This document shows, piece after piece, positions 14,395-21,747 of a stretch of DNA of 22,857 bases; position 1 is the first letter of the stretch, and each line of letters begins with the position of its first letter. The position numbers and the translations under genes are program-made. Below the pieces are notes generated by a model. The model did not search any database, was not told where the DNA came from, and worked only from the letters and a program-made list of their open reading frames with translations. The DNA is from an uncultured Erysipelotrichaceae bacterium. GTDB taxonomy: Bacteria; Bacillota_I; Bacilli_A; RF39; UBA660. The stretch covers positions 1-22,857 of the forward strand of contig CADBMU010000083.1 in NCBI GenBank assembly GCA_902795845.1, written 5' to 3'.

Positions 14395-15609
14395 ATGAAA
14401 AAGATTCTAATCATTGGTGCGGGAGCAAGTGGTCTTTTAGCGTCAATTAAATTAAGTAATAATGAAGTTACTATACTTGAAAAAAATAGTGTAAGTGGAA
14501 AGAAATTATTAATAACTGGTAATGGCAGATGTAATTATTTTAATGATAAACATAGTATTTTAAATTACCATAGTTCATCAGATAATTTAAATAGTTTTAT
14601 AAAAGAAAATGATTTTGATAATATAAAAGCATTTTTTGATACAATTGGTATTGAACCAGAAATTAAAGATGGGTATTATTATCCAAAATCTAAAGAAGCT
14701 ATAAGTTTTAGAAATATTTTAGAATTAGAAGCAGATTTAAGAGGAGTAAATATAGTTTATAATACAAATGTTATTGATATAAAAAAAGATAATGAAATAT
14801 TTAAAGTTTATACTTCTGATGGTATTAAATATGAAGCTGATTATGTTGTAGTAGCAACAGGTGGATGCTCTTATCAAAATACAGGAAGTGATGGAAAATG
14901 CTTAGAAATAATCAAAAAAATGGGTCATAAAATTATTAAACCTCTTCCTGGTCTTGTTCAGTTAGAATCAGATGATAAAATTAAAAATGCAAGTGGAGTT
15001 CGTACTAAAGTAGAATTAACTTTATATGAAGATAATATAAAAATAAAAAATGAGATTGGTGAACTTCAAATAACAGATTATGGAATTAGTGGAATTTGTG
15101 TAATGCAATTAAGTTCAATTATTTCTAAAGGACTTGATAAGGGTAAAAAGGAAGTAATAGGAATAAATTTTTTACCAGAAGTAAGTGATGTATTTTACTG
15201 GCTAACAAAAAGAAGTGAAAAACTAAATAATAGAAATATTAGCCAGTTGCTTGAAGGAATAATAAATTATAAACTAATTAAATTAATTCTAAGAAAATCT
15301 AAAATTGAAGAGAATGAATATTTAACTGATTTAACAGAAGAAAGAATAAAAAAACTATGTGATAATATTACAAATTATCAAGTTAATATTACTAAAACTA
15401 AAGGATTTTCCAGTGCTCAAATTACAGTTGGAGGAATTTCTTTACAAGATGTTACTTCAAACTTTGAATCTAAAATTATAAATAATCTATTTTTTACCGG
15501 AGAAATTTTAGATGTCAATGGTGATTGTGGTGGATATAATTTAATGTTTGCATGGCTTAGTGCTCTTAGAGTAGGAGAATATATAAATGATAAGACTAAG
15601 ACAAATTAA
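14395..15609 (+). CDS. YhiN/HI0933-family FAD-dependent oxidoreductase
   Basis: 404 residues. The N-terminal dinucleotide-binding loop GAGASG (about 8-13) is followed by GKKLLITGNGRCN, the hallmark of the YhiN/BaiN/HI0933 family; VVATGGCSYQNTGSDG, ITDYGISG, TKGFSSAQITVGGI and the C-terminal LFFTGEILDVNGDCGGYN (second FAD-contact region) also match. The physiological substrate of most members is unknown; BaiN is linked to bile-acid reduction and others to aminoacetone oxidation, and neither can be assumed here. GGAGG at 14386-14390 precedes the ATG. It overlaps the next flavoprotein gene by 23 bp. Confidence 0.9.
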   Translation: MKKILIIGAGASGLLASIKLSNNEVTILEKNSVSGKKLLITGNGRCNYFNDKHSILNYHSSSDNLNSFIKENDFDNIKAFFDTIGIEPEIKDGYYYPKSKEAISFRNILELEADLRGVNIVYNTNVIDIKKDNEIFKVYTSDGIKYEADYVVVATGGCSYQNTGSDGKCLEIIKKMGHKIIKPLPGLVQLESDDKIKNASGVRTKVELTLYEDNIKIKNEIGELQITDYGISGICVMQLSSIISKGLDKGKKEVIGINFLPEVSDVFYWLTKRSEKLNNRNISQLLEGIINYKLIKLILRKSKIEENEYLTDLTEERIKKLCDNITNYQVNITKTKGFSSAQITVGGISLQDVTSNFESKIINNLFFTGEILDVNGDCGGYNLMFAWLSALRVGEYINDKTKTN

Positions 15610-17170
15610 AATAAATATCGATAAAGATAATAAATTAGAGATTACGAAAAAAATTGCTAAAAAGTTAAGAATTAATGAAGCTTGTGTACTTGATTATAAA
15701 ATTTCTAAAAAATCAATAGATGCTAGAAAAAAAGATAATATAGAATATGTCTATGAACTTGATGTAAAAGTTAACAATGAAGAAAAAATCTTAAAGAAAA
15801 TTAGTGACGCTGATGTATTTAAGACTCCGATTGAAAAATATACTTATAAAGTTACAGGTATTAAAAAACTAAATTATCGCCCAGTAGTGATTGGCTTTGG
15901 ACCAGCTGGTATGATGTGTAGTTATATGCTTGCTAAATTTGGCTATAAACCTCTTATTATCGAAAGAGGTAGCATGGTTGATAAAAGAGTTGCAGATGTA
16001 GAAAAGTTTTGGAATGAAAATATTTTAAATTCTAAAAGTAATGTTCAATTTGGAGAAGGTGGAGCTGGGACTTTTTCTGATGGGAAGTTAAACACTTTAG
16101 TAAAAGATAAGTATTATCGCCAAAAATTTATTTTTGAAACATTTGTAGAAAATGGAGCGCCAGAAGAAATTCTATATAATTCCAATCCTCATATTGGAAC
16201 AGATATTTTAAGAAAAATGGTCAAGAGTATTCGAAATAATATTATAAAAATGGGTGGAGAATTTAAATTTGATACAACCGTAACAAATATTATTGTAAAG
16301 AATAATGAGCTAGAAGCTTTAGAACTTAATAATAGTGAAATAATAAAATGTGATATTGCTATTTTAGCTATTGGTCATAGTGCTCGCGATACTTTTAAAA
16401 TGCTTAATAAAAATAAAATAGAAATGCAAAATAAACCATTTGCAGTTGGAATAAGAATCTCACATAATCAAAAAGATATTAGTTATTCGCAATACAAAGA
16501 TAGTTATAAGCAATTACCTCCAGCATCTTATAAATTGACTTATCAAACAAAAAATAAAAGAGGAGTTTATTCTTTTTGTATGTGTCCTGGCGGATATGTA
16601 GTAAACTCTTCTTCAGAAAATCAAAAACTTGCTATAAATGGAATGAGTAATTTTCAAAGAGAGAGTAGTAATGCTAATAGTGCAATTATCGTAACAGTAA
16701 CGGAAAAAGATTATGGTGATCAATTGTTTAGCGGTTTAAAATTTCAAGAAAAATTAGAATCAAATGCTTATAAAATAGGTGAAGGTTTAATACCGGTTCA
16801 ACTTTATAAAGATTATAAAGATAATGTTAATTCTACTGGTTTTAAGAGTGTAAAACCAGTGTTTAAAGGAAACTATAACTTTGCTAATATTAACAAAATA
16901 TTTCCAGCATATATTAATGAATCATTAACTGAAGCAATTGAATATTTTGGAACTAAAATTAAAAATTTTAATAATGATGATGCTATAATTGCTGCAGTTG
17001 AATCAAGAACATCATCACCGGTAAGGATAGTTAGAGATGATAATTTAGAAGCTAATATTAAAGGAATTTATCCTTGCGGTGAAGGAGCTGGCTATGCAGG
17101 TGGCATAACATCAGCCGCTATTGATGGAATAAAAGTTTTTGAAAAAATAGCAGATAAATATATTAATTAA
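15587..17170 (+). CDS. Uncharacterised FAD-dependent dehydrogenase (COG2509-like)
   Basis: 527 residues. A basic N-terminal domain of about 90 residues precedes an FAD-binding core: VIGFGPAGMMCSYMLA (GxGPAG), QFGEGGAGTFSDGKLNT, ILAIGHSARDTF, and the C-terminal GIYPCGEGAGYAGGITSAA. These blocks are those of the large uncharacterised FAD dehydrogenases often found in Firmicutes next to cell-wall or YbbR-type genes. The start ATG 15587 lies inside the end of the preceding gene with AGGAG at 15573-15577, so the two flavoproteins are translationally coupled and probably act together. Substrate unknown. Confidence 0.88.
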   Translation: MIRLRQIKINIDKDNKLEITKKIAKKLRINEACVLDYKISKKSIDARKKDNIEYVYELDVKVNNEEKILKKISDADVFKTPIEKYTYKVTGIKKLNYRPVVIGFGPAGMMCSYMLAKFGYKPLIIERGSMVDKRVADVEKFWNENILNSKSNVQFGEGGAGTFSDGKLNTLVKDKYYRQKFIFETFVENGAPEEILYNSNPHIGTDILRKMVKSIRNNIIKMGGEFKFDTTVTNIIVKNNELEALELNNSEIIKCDIAILAIGHSARDTFKMLNKNKIEMQNKPFAVGIRISHNQKDISYSQYKDSYKQLPPASYKLTYQTKNKRGVYSFCMCPGGYVVNSSSENQKLAINGMSNFQRESSNANSAIIVTVTEKDYGDQLFSGLKFQEKLESNAYKIGEGLIPVQLYKDYKDNVNSTGFKSVKPVFKGNYNFANINKIFPAYINESLTEAIEYFGTKIKNFNNDDAIIAAVESRTSSPVRIVRDDNLEANIKGIYPCGEGAGYAGGITSAAIDGIKVFEKIADKYIN

Positions 17171-17174
17171 AAAT

Positions 17175-17210
17175 AAAAAATGTTAGTTACAACAATAACT
17201 GACATTTTTT
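17175..17210 (+). terminator. Terminator of the flavoprotein operon
   Basis: A 15-bp stem (17175-17189 with 17196-17210, one T-G pair) with loop CAACAA; the 3' arm runs into eight T. Confidence 0.88.
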
Positions 17211-17247
17211 TTATATTTCATTTAGTACACTAATATTGGTGATAATA

Positions 17248-18012
17248 ATGAAAGTATATTTAGATATAGTTTTAATTATAAATACTTTATTAGATTATAA
17301 TATTTTTTATATAGTAAATAAAATATTAAAAAGAAATACTAAATTATATAGAATCATATTAGCTTCATCACTGGGAAATATTAGTTTAATATTTCTATTT
17401 ATTAATATTAATAAAATAAGTTTATTTATCATAAAAATACTATTATGTATAGTATTGTGCCTCATAATATTTGGCTTTAAAAATTTAAAATATATGATTA
17501 ATAATATGGCTTATGTCTACATGATTTCTACTATTTTTGGTGGCATACTTTATTTTATAAAACAAAATATAATTTCTAAATATCTTTATTTTTGTTTAAT
17601 AATTATATTATTACCGCTTGTATCTATTGAAATAATAAAATACTTTAATAAAATAAAATCTAATTATAAATATTATTACTTAGTAAAAATTATGTTTAAA
17701 AATAATATTTGTATAGAATTAAATTCTTTTTTAGATACAGGTAACAAATTAGTTGATCCATATACAAATAAGGGAATAATTTTAGTTGATATAAATAAAA
17801 TTATTGGGAAAATAAATATTAGAAGTCCTATTTATGTACCATTTAAATCTTTAAATAATACTGGTTTAATCAAATGTATTAAACCACAGTTTATTGAGAT
17901 AAATGGCAAATCTTATAATAATTATTTAGTTGGTTTAGCAGAAGAAAAATTTAATATTGATGGAATAGATTGTCTTTTAAATTATAAATTAATGGAGGAA
18001 TTAAATGTTTAA
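17248..18012 (+). CDS. spoIIGA: SpoIIGA, membrane aspartic protease that activates sigma-E
   Basis: 254 residues from ATG 17248, giving the family start MKVYLDIVLIINTLLDY; GGTGAT at 17238-17243 fits, and the in-frame TTG at 17236 is too close to that site. Five or so membrane helices fill residues 1-135. The cytosolic C-terminal domain has the aspartic-protease motif SFLDTGNKLVDP with catalytic-type Asp163. In sporulating Bacilli SpoIIGA sits in the septal membrane of the mother cell and cleaves the pro-sequence of sigma-E. The neighbouring sigE, overlapping by 8 bp, makes the assignment firm. A terminator separates it from the flavoproteins; I see no strong promoter in the 37-bp gap. Confidence 0.93.
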   Translation: MKVYLDIVLIINTLLDYNIFYIVNKILKRNTKLYRIILASSLGNISLIFLFININKISLFIIKILLCIVLCLIIFGFKNLKYMINNMAYVYMISTIFGGILYFIKQNIISKYLYFCLIIILLPLVSIEIIKYFNKIKSNYKYYYLVKIMFKNNICIELNSFLDTGNKLVDPYTNKGIILVDINKIIGKINIRSPIYVPFKSLNNTGLIKCIKPQFIEINGKSYNNYLVGLAEEKFNIDGIDCLLNYKLMEELNV

Positions 18013-18688
18013 AAAAATAATAGCTTATTTGAAGAAGAAATATAATGAATGTTTTTTTGTCGGGAGTACTGATAAATTACCACCACCATTATCTAAAGAA
18101 GAAGAATTAAATTATGTTATTAGAGCCAGAGAAGGCGATGAAAATGCTAAAAATATATTGATAGAACATAATTTGAGACTAGTAGTTTTTCTTGCAAAAA
18201 AATATGAAAATACGGGTTATGAACTAGACGACTTGGTGAGCATTGGTTCAATTGGGCTTATTAAAGGAATAAATACTTATAAACCTGATAAAAATATAAA
18301 ACTTGCAACCTATGCTTCTCGCTGTATAGCTAATGAAATTCTTATGTTTTTAAGAAAAAATAAAAAAAGAAAAACAGAAATTAGTTTTGAAGATGCCCTA
18401 AACTATGATAATGAAGGTAATGAATTACATTTAGAAGATATTTTAGGAACGGAGGATGATTTGGTAAGTAAAGAATATGAAGATAAAGTAGATAAATTAG
18501 CACTACAAAAAGAAATAAATAAATTAAAACCTCGTGATAAGCAAATAATGGTTATGCGCTATGGGTTGAATAATACAAAAGAGTATACTCAAAAAGAAGT
18601 TGCTGAATTACTTGGAATTAGTCAATCTTATATTTCTAGAATAGAAAAGAAAGTTATTAAAAATTTAAAAATTGTAATGAAAGTGTGA
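18005..18688 (+). CDS. sigE: Pro-sigma-E, mother-cell sporulation sigma factor
   Basis: 227 residues. The N-terminal basic amphipathic pro-sequence (MFKKIIAYLKKKY...) leads into VGSTDKLPPPLSKEEE, closely matching the SigE cleavage region; the pro-sequence looks several residues shorter than in B. subtilis. Region 2 covers about 55-120 (HNLRLVVFLAKKYENTG, LATYASRCIANEILMFLR) and region 4 about 175-222 (KPRDKQIMVMRYGL, GISQSYISRIEKK). It directs early mother-cell gene expression once cleaved by SpoIIGA. GGAGGAA inside the end of spoIIGA is its ribosome site. In B. subtilis sigG follows; here a 42-codon ORF and an unrelated gene follow instead. Confidence 0.96.
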   Translation: MFKKIIAYLKKKYNECFFVGSTDKLPPPLSKEEELNYVIRAREGDENAKNILIEHNLRLVVFLAKKYENTGYELDDLVSIGSIGLIKGINTYKPDKNIKLATYASRCIANEILMFLRKNKKRKTEISFEDALNYDNEGNELHLEDILGTEDDLVSKEYEDKVDKLALQKEINKLKPRDKQIMVMRYGLNNTKEYTQKEVAELLGISQSYISRIEKKVIKNLKIVMKV

Positions 18689-18692
18689 TTAT

Positions 18693-18821
18693 ATGAGTTT
18701 AGATAATTATATAAATAATCTGATTTATAAGCTTTCAGAAATAAATATGAAGGCTGATAAAAGAAGAATAGAAGAAAAATTGCTTAAAGACAAAAAATTT
18801 AAAAATAATAGTATAGAATAA
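18693..18821 (+). CDS. Small ORF downstream of sigE, 42 residues, unknown
   Basis: ATG 18693, 4 bp after the sigE stop, reads MSLDNYINNLIYKLSEINMK and on through a charged lysine/glutamate helix to TAA 18819-18821. The sigE stop region (GTGTGATT) is a weak ribosome site. No membrane segment; it is predicted to be helical with a basic tail. The terminator directly at its stop codon and the tight spacing argue that it is a genuine last gene of the spoIIGA-sigE operon. No family recognised. Confidence 0.5.
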   Translation: MSLDNYINNLIYKLSEINMKADKRRIEEKLLKDKKFKNNSIE

Positions 18822-18848
18822 TCTCTTTGAAGAAAGGAGATTTTTTTT
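18820..18848 (+). terminator. Terminator of the sigE operon that also holds the next ribosome site
   Basis: AATCTCTTT (18820-18828) pairs with AAGGAGATT (18834-18842), loop GAAGA, then T to 18848. The 3' arm contains AAAGGAGA, the Shine-Dalgarno of the gene starting at 18849, so read-through mRNA would have that site masked. Confidence 0.8.
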
Positions 18849-19733
18849 ATGAATTATTATAATGAAATAAGAGAATGTTTATTAAATAATGAAGTAAATA
18901 AAAAAGTAAAGAATTATGTGATAAATAAAAGTGACTTAGATACATATTATAAAGTTGGAAAAATGTTAAGTGAAGCTGGTAAATGTTATGGTGAGGGGAT
19001 AATAAAAAACTATGCATTAAGACTTACAAGGGAACTTGGTAAAGGATATACAACTACAAACTTAAAATATTTTAGACAATTTTATATTTTTGCAAAAGGT
19101 CACACATTGTGTGACAAATTGAATTGGTCTCATTATAGGACTTTGTTATCAATAAATGATAATGATGAAATAAATTATTACGTTGACATAACTATATCCA
19201 ATAATTTATCAGTAAGACAATTAAGAGAAAGAATAAAAGCAAAAGAATATGAAAGACTTAGTGAAGAAACTAAATTAAAATTAAAAGAAAATAAAGAAAA
19301 TTTAGAAGTTAAAGACTTTGTAAAAGATCCGATAATTATAAAAAGCAAAAAAATTCATGAAAATATATCAGAGAAGGTGTTACAAAAATTAATATTTGAA
19401 AATGTTTCGGATTTTTTAGAAGAATTAGGTACAGGTTTTTCTTTTATTAAAAGTGAATATCCTTTAAGATTAGGAAATAGGTATAATTATATAGATTTAT
19501 TACTATTTAACATAGAATATAATTGTTATGTAGTGGTAGAACTAAAGGTTATAGAATTAAAGAAGGAACATATTGGTCAAATTCAAATATATATGAATTA
19601 TATAGATAAAAATTAAAAAAAGATAAACCAAGATAAAACAATAGGAATAATTATTGTAAGAAAAAATAATAAATTTGTGATGGAATATTGTAGTGATGAA
19701 AGAATTTTAACACGAGAATATGAATTAATATAA
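18849..19733 (+). pseudogene. DUF1016/YhcG-family nuclease with an in-frame stop near the C-terminus
   Basis: 255 codons are open from ATG 18849. The N-terminal DUF1016 domain (about 25-150) has YYKVGKMLSEAGK, YGEGIIKNYALRLTRELGKGY, LKYFRQFY and WSHYRTLLSI. The C-terminal PD-(D/E)xK core follows, with IDLLLFN then VVVELKV (Asp, and Glu-x-Lys) and IGQIQIYMNYID. TAA at 19614-19616 interrupts the frame, yet the same frame continues KKINQDKTIGIIIVRKNNKF...LTREYELI to TAA 19731-19733, the normal family ending. One base (TAA from TTA) would restore a 294-residue protein. The remaining 255-residue product keeps the putative catalytic residues but loses the last strands. These proteins are linked to mobile elements and restriction/defence loci. 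Confidence 0.85.
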
Positions 19734-19744
19734 AACCCTACCTC

Positions 19745-19774
19745 TTGACAACTCAAGTACTTTTTTACTATAAT
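19745..19774 (+). promoter_or_regulatory. Promoter of gpsB-rnpB
   Basis: Perfect TTGACA (19745-19750), 18-bp spacer, perfect TATAAT (19769-19774): the strongest-looking promoter in the window. This fits expression of an abundant RNase P RNA from the same transcript. Confidence 0.85.
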
Positions 19775-19799
19775 TAGAACATACGAGAAGGTGAATAAA

Positions 19800-20132
19800 A
19801 TGTATAATGATAAGATTTTTTTAACACCAAATGAAATATTGGAAAAAGAGTTTAAAGTCGATGCTAGAGGGTATAGACCTCAAGAAGTAGATAAATATTT
19901 AGATATGGTTATAAGAGATTATACTGAATTTAATTCTATTATAAAAAAGCAAGAAAAAGAAATTAAACTTTTAACAGAAGATAATTCAAAATTAAAAAAT
20001 GAATTACGTCGTCTTCATATGACTATCGAAGCAGCAGATGATGGTGCAAGAGAATCTCGTAGTGTAAATAATATTGATCTTCTTAAAAGAATTAGTCAAT
20101 TAGAGAAAATAGTTTATGGAAAAGATGAATAA
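19800..20132 (+). CDS. gpsB: GpsB cell-division regulator
   Basis: 110 residues from ATG 19800; AAGGTGA (19788-19794) fits, and the in-frame GTG at 19791 is within it. The DivIVA/GpsB N-terminal domain (IFLTPNEILEKEFKVDARGY, then EVDKYLDMVIRDY) is followed by a coiled coil and the C-terminal trimer segment LLKRISQLEKIVYGK typical of GpsB. It is a cytosolic adaptor linking the divisome with PBPs. The same neighbour, rnpB, lies next to gpsB in B. subtilis. Its last codon region overlaps the P1 helix of rnpB. Confidence 0.93.
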   Translation: MYNDKIFLTPNEILEKEFKVDARGYRPQEVDKYLDMVIRDYTEFNSIIKKQEKEIKLLTEDNSKLKNELRRLHMTIEAADDGARESRSVNNIDLLKRISQLEKIVYGKDE

Positions 20133-20468
20133 TATCTGGGCAAATGCTGCATAAATTTTATGTAGAGGAAAGTCCATGCTCGCACAATCTGCGATGATTG
20201 TAGTGTTCATGCTTAGAGAAAAAATAATCTAAGGTAGCTTTGCTAACGGCTCCGAAATAACCTTAAATGGTTAAATTAGGTATAAAAGTGCCAAAGAGAC
20301 GAGACTATTTGGAAACAAATAGAGTGGAACGTGGTAAACCCCATGAGCGAGAAACCCAAATTTTGGTAGGGGAGTTTTACTAGGGAATTAAACCGATGTA
20401 AGAATCGAAAGATAGATAAATATTTGCCGCCCTTTTAGGGTACAGAACATGGCTTATAAGATATTATT
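20128..20468 (+). ncRNA. rnpB: RNase P RNA, type B (Bacillus class)
   Basis: The catalytic RNA of RNase P, which trims the 5' leader of pre-tRNAs. Conserved core blocks are GAGGAAAGTCCATGCTCGCA (20165-20184), a GTAGTGTTCATGC block (20200-20212), GTGGAACGTGGTAAACCCC, GAGCGAGAAACCCAAATTTT and the 3' ACAGAACATGGCTTA. P1 is formed by AATAATATCT (20128-20137) with AGATATTATT (20459-20468). The RNA of about 341 nt is shorter than that of B. subtilis (about 400). P1 plus the following T-rich stretch may terminate transcription. Exact ends depend on processing and were set from P1. Confidence 0.96.
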
Positions 20469-20495
20469 TTATTTTTAATAAAGGAGTGAACAATC

Positions 20496-20972
20496 TTGGA
20501 TGAGATAGGTAGTACGTTAAAGTCTACAAGAGAATCATCAGGGGTAAGTATAGAAGAAGCAAGTAAAGATGTTAATATTAAAGTAGAAATTTTACAAAAC
20601 ATTGAAGATGGTAAAATTGGCTGCTTTAAAGATATCTACGTACTTAAAGATTATATAAAAAACTATGCTAAATATCTTGGGCTTGATCCGGATAAATTAA
20701 TTGATGAATTTAATGATTATATGTTTGAATATACTTCAAAAATACCTGTAAAAGAAATTGAACAATTAATTAAGGAAAAAGAAAAAGAAGAAAATAAAGA
20801 AGAAAAAGTAATTTCACCATATACTATGGATGTAAAAAAACATAGAGGAAAAATTTATATTTTATTATATCTTATAGGAATTATTTTAATATTTTTAATA
20901 GTTTTATGGTCTTTAAATAAATTGACTATAAATACTACTAGTTCTAGTGAAATTAGTTATGTGGAGGAATAG
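20496..20972 (+). CDS. RodZ-like protein (HTH plus one membrane segment)
   Basis: 158 residues from TTG 20496; AAGGAGTGA at 20481-20489 is ideally spaced. The N-terminal helix-turn-helix domain (IGSTLKSTRESSGVSIEEA...DVNIKVEILQNIEDG, about residues 4-40, then YVLKDYIKNYAKYLGLD) is that of RodZ, used to contact MreB. A Lys/Glu linker and one membrane helix (KIYILLYLIGIILIFLIVLW, about 119-138) follow, with only about 20 residues outside, so the periplasmic beta domain of long RodZ proteins is missing. B. subtilis has the same order ymfM(rodZ)-pgsA-(cinA)-recA. Four bases separate it from pgsA. Confidence 0.88.
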   Translation: MDEIGSTLKSTRESSGVSIEEASKDVNIKVEILQNIEDGKIGCFKDIYVLKDYIKNYAKYLGLDPDKLIDEFNDYMFEYTSKIPVKEIEQLIKEKEKEENKEEKVISPYTMDVKKHRGKIYILLYLIGIILIFLIVLWSLNKLTINTTSSSEISYVEE

Positions 20973-20975
20973 AAA

Positions 20976-21581
20976 ATGAAAAAAATGAATTTACCAAATA
21001 AAATCACAGTAGCAAGAATTATATTATCAATTATTTTGCTAGTATTTTTAATGATACCTTGGGATCAATTAGGAGTACAATTTAAAACATTTACAGTGGC
21101 TGGTAAAATAATTGTTGATATTAAATATATAATAGCTGGTGTTGTTTTTATGATAGCATCTTTAACAGATTTCTTGGATGGAAATATTGCAAGAAAAAAA
21201 AATCTAGTTACTGACTTTGGAAAAGTAATGGATGCTATAGCTGACAAGCTTTTAGTTAATGGTTTATTAATTATATTAGCTTATGAAGGATTTATTTCTG
21301 TTGCTATTCCTGTAATTATTATTACAAGAGACACATTTGTTGATTCGATTAAAATGGCAAGTGGTAACAAAGGAAAAGTAGTTGGAGCCTCAATCGCTGG
21401 TAAAGCTAAAACTGTTTGTATGATGATTGGTTTAAATTTATTGTTATTCTATAATCTTCCATTTGAAATATTTAATTTTAGATTAGATATGATATTAATT
21501 TACTTAGCAACTGTATTATCAGTATTCTCTGGATGCCAATATTATTACAATGCTAAAGATTTAATATTTAAAGAAAAGTAA
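20976..21581 (+). CDS. pgsA: CDP-diacylglycerol-glycerol-3-phosphate 3-phosphatidyltransferase
   Basis: 201 residues with about five membrane helices. PgsA makes phosphatidylglycerophosphate, the committed step to phosphatidylglycerol and cardiolipin. The CDP-alcohol phosphatidyltransferase signature is complete: DFLDGNIARKK then DFGKVMDAIADKLL, i.e. D-G-x2-A-R-x8-G-x3-D-x3-D. It begins MKKMNLPNKITVARI, the common PgsA start. GGAGGAA (20963-20969) lies at the end of the rodZ-like gene. CinA, which usually sits between pgsA and recA in Bacilli, is absent here. Confidence 0.95.
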   Translation: MKKMNLPNKITVARIILSIILLVFLMIPWDQLGVQFKTFTVAGKIIVDIKYIIAGVVFMIASLTDFLDGNIARKKNLVTDFGKVMDAIADKLLVNGLLIILAYEGFISVAIPVIIITRDTFVDSIKMASGNKGKVVGASIAGKAKTVCMMIGLNLLLFYNLPFEIFNFRLDMILIYLATVLSVFSGCQYYYNAKDLIFKEK

Positions 21582-21612
21582 AATTTGTAATAAAAAAATA
21601 ACAAATTTTAGT

Positions 21613-21640
21613 AAATCTGCTAAGCAGATTTCTTTTTTTT
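21613..21640 (+). terminator. Terminator after pgsA
   Basis: AAATCTGC (21613-21620) / GCAGATTT (21624-21631), loop TAA, then C and eight T. A second, weaker inverted repeat (AAAATTTGT...ACAAATTTT) lies just upstream. Confidence 0.85.
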
Positions 21641-21657
21641 GTATAAATCACCGCACA

Positions 21658-21671
21658 CAAACAAATGTTTT
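21658..21671 (+). promoter_or_regulatory. Possible degenerate SOS (LexA/DinR-like) operator
   Basis: CAAAC-AAAT-GTTTT just upstream of the recA -35 keeps the AAC-N4-GTT core of the Gram-positive SOS box (CGAAC-N4-GTTCG) but lacks the outer G/C positions. Such an AT-rich palindrome can occur by chance. Confidence 0.3.
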
Positions 21672-21680
21672 TAAAAAGTG

Positions 21681-21709
21681 TTGACAAAGGAAAATATATA
21701 TATTAAAAT
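21681..21709 (+). promoter_or_regulatory. recA promoter
   Basis: Perfect TTGACA (21681-21686), 17-bp spacer, TAAAAT (21704-21709). The leader to the recA start is about 30 bases and holds AGGAGG at 21736-21741. Confidence 0.8.
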
Positions 21710-21747
21710 ATAAATGTATTCATGAAAGATATCATAGGAGGAAATAA

